Positions 63,301 through 64,000 of a stretch of DNA of 64,000 nucleotides are shown here, piece by piece. The position numbers and the translations under genes are program-made. Below the pieces are notes generated by a model, which did no database searches, was not told the DNA's origin, and saw only the letters and a list, made by a program, of their open reading frames with translations. How positions within the stretch are numbered: position 1 is the stretch's first letter; each line of letters starts with the position of its first letter. Source of the stretch: Dendrophyllia cribrosa (lineage: Eukaryota; Cnidaria; Anthozoa; Scleractinia; Dendrophylliidae); NCBI GenBank assembly GCA_024195265.1, contig JAJLRJ010000009.1:33644637-33708636 (forward strand). Reading direction: 5' to 3'.

Positions 63301-63996
63301 TGACTGGCTGGCTGACTGACTGACTGGCTGACTGACTGACTGAAGAACAGACAGACAGACAAACTGATTGGCTGGCTGACTAACCCATGGATTGATTGAT
63401 TTACTTTCAGGCACTCTACGTTTTGATCAAACAAATGAACTGCAAGGACAAACTTGTTGTAGATGCTTTATTAGAACAACTAAGTACCGCTTATAACTGG
63501 AAGGTGAGAACATCTTTGTAATTTCACTCCTATACTGACATATTTTACTCGTTGTTTTAGACTGCTTACAGGTCCAGGGGCGCGCTGATCATACGCGCGT
63601 GTTAGTTGAGGTCACGCAAAGAAGCCGCTCTAGTAGTCTAATTGCATTTGATTGGTAACATTTACCTGCATTTACATTCACTAAAAAGAATGGGTTAACT
63701 TGAAAACTAATTCTCACGTTGTCTTACCGTTTTTGTCTTGTCTTACAGCTTAGAATGGAAGCAGCAGATCTGCTTATATTTATAGGTATGTACAGCTAAA
63801 TAGTTCTAGAATGAGCAAGAGCGCGGTATAGCACAGAAATGACCTTATGTTTTCAATATACTGTGTGTCTGTGGCTCACGAAGCGCATTTCCTTTACAAT
63901 ATTTTGATTACAGGAGCTAGGGACGTGTTCAAAGTTAAAAATCCTGACGAAGTGTTCGACACACTAGAAAGATTGCTTTGGGATCACGCCAATAAG
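24199..63996 (+). CDS. Coiled-coil and HEAT/ARM-repeat protein, HEATR4-like, 3' incomplete
   Basis: At least 26 exons encode 892 residues before the window ends; the last exon seen stops at a GT donor at 63997. Exons: 24199-24327, 24755-24826, 25233-25307, 26783-26857, 27041-27151, 28398-28593, 30613-30733, 31595-31893, 33623-33838, 34141-34214, 36807-36936, 37527-37567, 37954-38100, 39569-39697, 50232-50275, 50699-50754, 50965-51032, 60114-60176, 60590-60646, 61191-61251, 61497-61547, 61672-61742, 61892-62068, 63411-63503, 63749-63785, 63914-63996. All junctions are GT-AG and in frame, and lengths sum to 2676 nt. Layout: coiled coil (about 35-154), charged linker, then helical repeats from about residue 660. 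HEATR4 (about 1000 residues, HEAT repeats near the C-terminus) is a tentative match from memory of length and architecture, so I give no symbol. Molecular function is unknown. Confidence 0.85.
25915..26475 (+). repeat. Unclassified dispersed repeat, copy B
   Basis: Shares long stretches with 20530-20955 in the same orientation, with about 80-85% similarity by eye. It lies in HEATR4-like intron 3. The frame at 25978-26184 is incidental to the repeat. Confidence 0.6.
27165..27578. mobile_element. TTAA-flanked MITE 1
   Basis: Ends AGGGATGGTTTCATGGCTTG and the complement of GTAAAACCCTCCCT, flanked by TTAA at 27161-27164 and 27579-27582. Subterminal GCATGTGCACAG and TTGCACATGTGC are inverted. A TTAA target is typical of piggyBac and Kolobok groups. 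Confidence 0.7.
27596..27819. mobile_element. TTAA-flanked MITE 2
   Basis: Begins AGGGACACCATCACAAGG and ends CGTTGTGAGTGCCCCT, flanked by TTAA at 27592-27595 and 27820-27823. The interior is itself palindromic (GAAACTTGAATAATTTTAAG against AAACTGTTCAAGTTTC). It sits 17 bp from MITE 1. Confidence 0.65.
28398..39697 (+). CDS. HEATR4-like gene exons 6-14: charged linker
   Basis: Nine exons encode residues 155-605. The third (31595-31893) is rich in Ser, Asp and Glu, with short acidic and proline-containing stretches; the fourth (33623-33838) has an acidic run (EEEDDVFNDVDDDDE) followed by SLDPRSWHALGLGVPESF. Later exons carry PKFDPDLPWKEKP, YPVIIHEPTAVRTAP and a basic segment YRMPRIVQVKSQPKFHRSK. 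Exon 6 has tandem acceptors: AG at 28396-28397 and again at 28408-28409, 12 nt apart and both in frame, so four residues (TPTQ) may be optional. I recognise no catalytic motif here; it looks like a scaffold linker. Confidence 0.8.
28971..29125. mobile_element. hAT-like MITE with 6 bp duplication
   Basis: CAGGGGTGTCATTAA ... TTAATGACACCCCTG are perfect inverted ends. AGATAT flanks both sides (28965-28970, 29126-29131). Length 155 bp. Confidence 0.8.
29240..29760. repeat. Clustered palindromes, unclassified
   Basis: GTGTTGTATCGGCCTATACA at 29258 pairs with the inverted GTATAGTGCCGATACAACAC near 29302-29321. AGATACAACCACTAGTGAG and related copies repeat three times. Element boundaries are not clear. 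Confidence 0.4.
30011..30445. mobile_element. Harbinger-like MITE with TAA duplication
   Basis: Long inverted ends AGGCTGGTTCTCATATAATC and complement, flanked by TAA at 30008-30010 and 30446-30448. The 435 bp interior is packed with both orientations of GGTCGTCCCGG-type motifs (CGTCCCGGTCGTC), which may be binding-site repeats. Confidence 0.75.
30797..30990. repeat. Repeat shared with 60886-61090 (inverted)
   Basis: AACTTTTGAGTCTGTCAACA, GGTGTGACCATTCAAATGAA and GTACTGTTGCATGGTACCAT recur as complements at 60886-61090. No coding sense; likely a degraded MITE with a CACTCTTGGGAGTGAAA edge. Confidence 0.55.
31061..31277. mobile_element. MITE-like element, CTGCTAGC family, copy 2
   Basis: GACTGCTAGCAGTCCCTCTC at one end and CTGAAAAGGGACAGCTAGCA at the other are inverted. 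Relative of 6059-6256. Confidence 0.5.
31999..32455 (+). pseudogene. LINE C-terminal fragment (RTE-like)
   Basis: From 31999 the frame reads KIRIFKSNIIVVLLHGCETR, then LHKCLQRVMKIHWPMRV, then QQRWSWI; after a shift near 32240 it continues RNPHVTLTWASEGKRRCGRP and RETWRRVVEKEHTEMG to a stop near 32450. This is the familiar C-terminal tail of a LINE endonuclease/reverse transcriptase common in cnidarians and fish; I assign it to the RTE-like group with moderate confidence. It is 5'-truncated and frameshifted. Confidence 0.75.
32844..33005. mobile_element. TGTTGTGGTT-related MITE, diverged copy
   Basis: TGTGTTGTAGGTTAAAATTA and complement AATTTTGAACCTACGACATA bound about 160 bp. The inner arm TTTATTTTCCTTTGTC and its complement are shared with the other family members. 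Confidence 0.6.
33146..33167. repeat. Poly-G tract of 20 or more bases
   Basis: A nearly pure G run inside the SINE tail, at the place where the full copy has GGGGGG (10264-10269). Such runs are prone to assembly error and may form a quadruplex. Confidence 0.85.
34375..34416. repeat. TTA microsatellite
   Basis: About 13 ATT units in HEATR4-like intron 10. Confidence 0.9.
34636..36493. mobile_element. Element of the AAATAGGGTA family
   Basis: One edge has GGTGCTCCCTTATATATC then GGTATGTGCCGCC and AAATAGGGTATCC; the other has TTAAATAGGGTCAGGG then GCGGCACACACCTATCC and GGGAGTACC. The edges are inverted. A smaller relative is at 62268-62660. About 1.6 kb between holds a tandem CTTCCGGTGTATGATTTTT motif (34900-34980) and a hairpin around 36005-36085 (GCCAGACTGCGTGTCGCCA). 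No coding region recognised. Confidence 0.5.
37095..37347 (-). mobile_element. tRNA-derived SINE, family 2, copy 2
   Basis: Same layout as 7050-7325. On the minus strand the head reads GATGGTGCAGTGGTGAGAGC with B-box-like GGGTTCTATTCC, and the body has TTCTCTCCTTGCTCCGAGAG. Confidence 0.75.
37747..37884. mobile_element. TGTTGTGGTT MITE, full palindromic copy
   Basis: TATGTTGTGGTTCAATTTTA and its complement TAAAATTGAACCACAACATA bound 138 bp; arms are about 55 bp and almost perfect. TA at both edges fits a Tc1/mariner-type target. Confidence 0.8.
38731..39135. mobile_element. hAT-like non-autonomous element
   Basis: CAGGGCTCAAAATTA ... GAATTTTGAGCACTG, very close to the ends of 11818-12347. 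Flanks are TATAT and TATAA, a 5-6 bp duplication with one change. Length 405 bp. TAGTTGCAA and TTAGTCGCAAAA motifs repeat inside. Confidence 0.65.
39209..39487. mobile_element. TGTTGTGGTT MITE containing an expanded TTTTCG microsatellite
   Basis: Edges ATGTGTTGTGGTTAAATTTT and AAACAAAAACCACAACATAC are inverted, and inner AAACCAGTTT / AAACTGGTTT pair. The loop holds about 18 units of TTTTCG (39276-39380) that blend into TTTTCA at the end. Confidence 0.75.
39276..39394. repeat. TTTTCG hexamer microsatellite
   Basis: About 18-19 tandem TTTTCG units, with one 5-nt unit near 39313, then three TTTTCA units. It produces artificial open frames on both strands. Confidence 0.95.
39728..40012. mobile_element. 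Palindromic MITE with TTTATTATATAAACACC ends
   Basis: TTTATTATATAAACACCAAT (39845) and ATTGGTGTTTATATAATAAA (to about 40012) are inverted. Just upstream, 39728-39842 is a second palindrome (ATTACATGGCCG...GGCCATGTAAAT with GATACAAAATTTC/GAAATTTCGTATC). They may be two parts of one element. Confidence 0.55.
40013..40496. repeat. Tandem duplication of flank plus TTAA MITE, copy 1
   Basis: GACTTGTACCCTCTATGTTT with the following TTGTGTTTTGTGATTT occurs at 40012 and again at 40456, each time followed by the same MITE. Copy 1 ends at the TTAA around 40448 after AGGGGTGATAGGCACT and lacks about 38 bp of its left end. It retains the uninterrupted site AATCTCTATAACTCAC (about 40336-40351) that is broken in copy 2. 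Confidence 0.75.
40834..41085. repeat. Left terminal inverted repeat of the 9.2 kb element
   Basis: Contains two direct copies of ATTGTTTCCGGAC near the tip and several AGTTTATTA motifs (also TTTATTAAxTGGAAA), a layout that suggests transposase binding sites. The arm ends near GTTGCTATGGTTTTAGTTTA. Confidence 0.8.
41362..41425. repeat. Perfect 28 bp hairpin
   Basis: TTTTAGCGATTTGAAGGGTT through GTCGG (41362-41389) is exactly complementary to 41398-41425, with an 8-base loop (GTAAACGT). Confidence 0.9.
41617..41775. repeat. Imperfect tandem duplication of ~90 bp
   Basis: TTTACAAATGGTCCCCCGAA ... TCCACGCCGCCAAA is followed by a second version CTTACAAATGGTCCCACGTA ... TTCACGCCGCCAAA. Confidence 0.65.
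41913..41970. repeat. GCCGGAC heptamer tandem repeat
   Basis: About eight copies of a 7-mer (GCCGGAC, first and last variant GCCGAA). Confidence 0.9.
41989..42554. mobile_element. TTAA-flanked MITE nested in the 9.2 kb element
   Basis: Ends AGGGGCTATGTCGCGAGGT and ACCTCGCGACATAGCCCCT are perfect inverted repeats, flanked by TTAA at 41985-41988 and 42555-42558. Length 566 bp, no coding. Confidence 0.8.
42582..42894. mobile_element. hAT-like MITE nested in the 9.2 kb element, 8 bp duplication
   Basis: CACAGGGAGCAGAGGAGCCA and its complement bound about 313 bp, flanked by (G)CTTCGCC on both sides. A second inner pair, AGCGGGACCCCAAGCGTGAT / ATTACGCTTGGGGTCCCGCT, makes nested palindromes. Confidence 0.7.
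42904..43089. mobile_element. Near-perfect palindromic MITE, TA target
   Basis: TAGACCCTATTCATAAATGG and complement bound about 186 bp with arms of roughly 75 bp (inner AGCCCAACTAGCCTC / GAGGCTAGTTGGGCT). TA at each edge fits Tc1/mariner. Confidence 0.75.
43140..43402 (+). pseudogene. Penelope-like element fragment, GIY-YIG endonuclease region
   Basis: One frame gives CNSSNLTYMIECKKK; after a shift in the A run, the next gives QYIGETKRTIRERFTEHRQ, ANSTAAVPTHFNLPGHSS and RLIPPELQPT. TYMIxC-x2-C...YIGET is the signature of the GIY-YIG domain of Penelope-like retroelements. The frameshift and missing cysteine show decay. The reverse transcriptase is absent. Confidence 0.8.
43738..44130. repeat. 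Inverted repeat, ~130 bp arms
   Basis: TCAGTATAGCCCTGACCCTG and the following AGGAATACTAGTTCTATTAG pair with CTAATAGAACTAGTCTTCCT and GGGCCAGGGCTATACTGA at 44077-44127. GCCAGCCTTGCATTCAGCTT pairs with GCTGAATGCAAGGCTGGCAC. Confidence 0.75.
44165..44290. repeat. Direct repeat matching 48305-48422
   Basis: GTGCCCAGTTTCTTAATGCG through CTCTTGGCAGATT is over 90% like 48305-48422 in the same orientation. It flanks the minisatellite section on both sides. Confidence 0.8.
44750..46592 (+). repeat. Minisatellite array 1, about 41 units of ~45 bp
   Basis: Unit core CTACTCCATGACTGGCATCA then CAAAGTGTCCTGGG and a variable G-rich linker ending in GTGCACG or TTGCATG. Variants recur in blocks: 44905-45115 and 45175-45380 are nearly the same series, so there is a higher-order repeat of several units. 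Open frames here (for example LLHDCHHKVSW) only reflect the repeat. Confidence 0.95.
46583..47120. repeat. Duplicated ~330 bp unit, block 1
   Basis: GCGAATCTAACGAATG, ACAGAACATGGTTTTCAGTT and AGTGCGTCGAATGTCTATAA occur here, and a second partial unit begins near 46955. The block is repeated directly at 48535-49085. Confidence 0.75.
47120..47740. other. Spacer between the two arrays, nothing recognised
   Basis: No open frame of note, no repeat family I recognise. Edge sequence GGCGATGACACTTTGTGATG leads into the inverted array. Confidence 0.4.
47742..48262 (-). repeat. Minisatellite array 2, about 11 units, inverted to array 1
   Basis: Units are the complement of array 1 (ACACTTTGTGATGCCAGTCA then TGGAGTAGCGTGC). 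It ends into the same flank as array 1, read backwards. Confidence 0.95.
48535..49085. repeat. Duplicated ~330 bp unit, block 2
   Basis: Two units (from about 48580 and about 48915), each with CAGAACATGGTTTTCAGTTA and the AGTGCGTCGAATGTCTATAA segment between; direct repeat of 46583-47120. Confidence 0.75.
49085..49744. other. Interior of the 9.2 kb element, nothing recognised
   Basis: AT-rich sequence without a long open frame or a known family match between block 2 and the right terminal repeat. Confidence 0.4.
49745..49992. repeat. Right terminal inverted repeat of the 9.2 kb element
   Basis: Complement of the left arm, ending GAAACAATCTGACACCTGTT. The inner part is more diverged and has a 20-30 bp indel relative to the left arm. 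Confidence 0.8.
50232..63996 (+). CDS. HEATR4-like gene exons 15-26: helical-repeat region
   Basis: Twelve exons from 50232-50275 to 63914-63996 encode residues 606-892. After a short bridge (DPDGPKWKRIQ), the sequence becomes repeated amphipathic helix pairs typical of HEAT/ARM folds: ILSSNSAIATEAAKTIGQL, VCYEASKAMILLGTWDPY, ELAFHAAVSLGRLCVVEPD and LRMEAADLLIFIGARDVF. Exon sizes are small (37-177 nt). The region continues past the window. Exons 14 and 15 are separated by a 10.5 kb intron and exons 17 and 18 by a 9.1 kb intron, both full of mobile DNA. Confidence 0.8.
51993..53378. mobile_element. Mutator-like foldback element with CCCCCCTTTCTGGA minisatellite arms
   Basis: Ends GTGTAGACAAAACGTGGACC and complement, flanked by a perfect 9 bp ATTTGTTGA (51984-51992, 53379-53387). 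Each arm is about 420 bp: a GGACCCCCCTTTCT-type tandem repeat (52005-52110; inverted 53265-53365), then unique sequence that matches inverted through GGCAAAACC...CGCTGACCA near 52405. The 9 bp duplication fits Mutator. The middle (52420-52965) contains exon-like sequence. Confidence 0.8.
52698..52858 (+). pseudogene. Exon-like segment inside the Mutator-like element
   Basis: After TTTATTTATAG, which looks like an acceptor, a frame reads DVTQNQFPRRKRAFDLGKK and then GGRWCEFYIAISKNDRVIIQ to a TAA at 52856-52858. Upstream at 52383 an ATG frame ends near a GGTGAGTG donor-like site. I cannot name the protein. This could be captured host sequence or the element's own remnant. Confidence 0.35.
53388..54430. 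other. Interior of the 51205-57284 element, part 1
   Basis: Contains an inverted repeat (ATGATGACAACTTCGAAGAA near 53897 against TTCTTCGGAGTTGTCGTCAT at 54118-54137) and a stretch at 54240-54415 with a protein-like frame (EQWFFKDKEMRTIRKKRKHL). No family recognised. Confidence 0.35.
54430..54745. mobile_element. MITE with GAGACTTGC duplication
   Basis: GGGGAGACTCCCATATAAAA and ATATGAGAGTCCCCCC are inverted ends. GAGACTTGC occurs on both sides (about 54417-54425 and 54742-54750). The inside repeats CCTAAAAGGTRCCA-type motifs five times, with GAGTGCTCGTCG / CGACGAGCACC near the tips. Confidence 0.6.
55200..55412. repeat. GCATAA-rich palindromic MITE
   Basis: ATAAGCATAAGCATAAGCGG at 55232 and ATTCTTATGCTTATGCTAGA at 55391 bound about 190 bp with the inner block GAGCATAAGCATAAGCGTAA. 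Confidence 0.5.
55412..56697. other. Interior of the 51205-57284 element, part 2
   Basis: G-rich tract with GGGGAGGG units at 55790-55850; otherwise AT-rich with no frame I can assign. Confidence 0.35.
57915..58440. repeat. GTATAC-rich tandem repeat interrupted by a MITE
   Basis: Self-complementary GTATACTTTTTGTATAC motifs on the left, then roughly 65 bp units (AAAAGTATACACYCAAAAYT, ATCCAT, AGCCT..TATGGCATT, TGTTGTATAC) at 58076, 58262 and 58317. The TGTTGTGGTT MITE (58136-58262) is inserted in the array at a TA. Confidence 0.6.
58136..58262. mobile_element. TGTTGTGGTT MITE, full palindromic copy
   Basis: TATGTTGTGGTTCAATTTTA and its exact complement bound 127 bp; arms of about 50 bp are identical to 37747-37884 over nearly their whole length, which points to recent amplification. 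Confidence 0.8.
59099..59829 (-). mobile_element. 5'-truncated LINE with 141 bp target duplication and double poly(A)
   Basis: Minus-strand LINE end flanked by a 141 bp direct repeat (58958-59098, 59830-59970) with one difference. Its 3' side has two T runs on the plus strand (59097-59127 and 59140-59163) separated by TGTAGATCTGATG, that is, poly(A), a short non-LINE stretch and a second poly(A). Confidence 0.8.
59334..59829 (-). pseudogene. LINE C-terminal region, same family as 16011-17495
   Basis: From WNKFLSLNAGNWENIFKSVN the frame continues ELHRFGIKGDSDCVYCGEQD, SIEHTFADCQFTKRFI and [19 protein letters not shown] to a stop at 59334. It shares CxYCGExDSIEHTFxDC and LLFMRYYIY with the 16 kb copy. 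The first ~38 codons of the open frame come from the duplicated target. Confidence 0.85.
60394..60545. mobile_element. TGTTGTGGTT MITE, full copy
   Basis: TTGTTGTGGTTCAAATTTTT and AAAATTTGAACCACAACATA bound about 150 bp; inner AAACCAGTTTAATTTGTC / AAACTGGTTTAAAACTTT pair. It resembles the copy that carries the TTTTCG array. Confidence 0.75.
60681..60887. mobile_element. MITE with AACCCTTTAAGCCCTAA ends
   Basis: AACCCTTTAAGCCCTAA and TTAGGGCTTAAAGGGTT are perfect inverted ends, 207 bp apart. A degraded relative is visible at about 62080-62265. It abuts the 60886-61090 repeat. Confidence 0.7.
60886..61090. repeat. Repeat shared with 30797-30990 (inverted)
   Basis: See 30797-30990; CCAAATTTCATTTGTAAAAT and GTTTCATTTGAATGGTCACA are its landmarks here. 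Confidence 0.55.
62268..62660. mobile_element. AAATAGGGTA family element
   Basis: GGGGGTACTCCCTTATATAA at one edge and TTTTTGGGGAGTACCCCC at the other are inverted. Between them GGTCTGAAATAGGGTA-type units repeat at least six times. Relative of 34636-36493. Confidence 0.65.
63110..63350. repeat. CTGACTGG/CTGA tandem array
   Basis: About 220 bp of CTGACTGA and GGCTGACT units in the intron just before the exon 63411-63503. Minus-strand frames of Ser-Val-Ser-Gln type are an artefact. Confidence 0.95.
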
Positions 63997-64000
63997 GTAC

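Noticed and set aside
63151..63434. Ser-Val-Ser-Gln repeat frames on the minus strand
   Set aside because: Direct product of the CTGA tandem array.

Overview
This window looks like nuclear DNA from an animal, most likely an anthozoan cnidarian such as a stony coral. That is an inference from gene style and repeat content; no species marker is present. The evidence is two intron-rich genes with canonical GT-AG introns and short exons, AT-rich introns, tRNA-derived SINEs, LINE remnants, a Penelope-type fragment and a very dense load of short inverted-repeat DNA transposons. There are no operons and no CRISPR array, and I am not confident of any functional tRNA or rRNA gene.

The two genes stand head to head around a 258 bp shared promoter (23941-24198). 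On the minus strand, 1989-23940 holds a complete 15-exon gene for the DEAD-box RNA helicase DDX47 (yeast Rrp3 family, ribosome biogenesis), 443 residues with every helicase motif visible. On the plus strand, 24199 to beyond the window end holds at least 26 exons (892 residues so far). They encode a coiled-coil protein with a C-terminal alpha-helical HEAT/ARM-type repeat region; HEATR4 is my tentative match. I checked both models exon by exon: every junction keeps the reading frame.

Almost everything else is intronic mobile DNA. DDX47 introns hold a 9-bp-TSD element (5134-5842), three TWA- or CTA-flanked Harbinger-like elements (7676-7948, 17771-18431, 22481-23422, the last with a decayed PHD finger), a deleted hAT transposon with transposase remnants (13825-15134), and a LINE with a 33 bp target duplication nested inside a MITE (15664-17652). 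HEATR4-like introns hold MITEs of several families, SINEs, LINE tails and three foldback-type elements. The largest intron (39698-50231) contains the most unusual structure: a 9,159 bp element (40834-49992) with about 240 bp terminal inverted repeats, two opposed arrays of a ~45 bp minisatellite, and at least four older or younger insertions. Its boundaries are fixed because it sits in one copy of a tandemly duplicated MITE whose neighbouring copy keeps the empty site. Two further foldback elements (51205-57284 with ~580 bp arms, and 51993-53378 nested in it) fill the next large intron.
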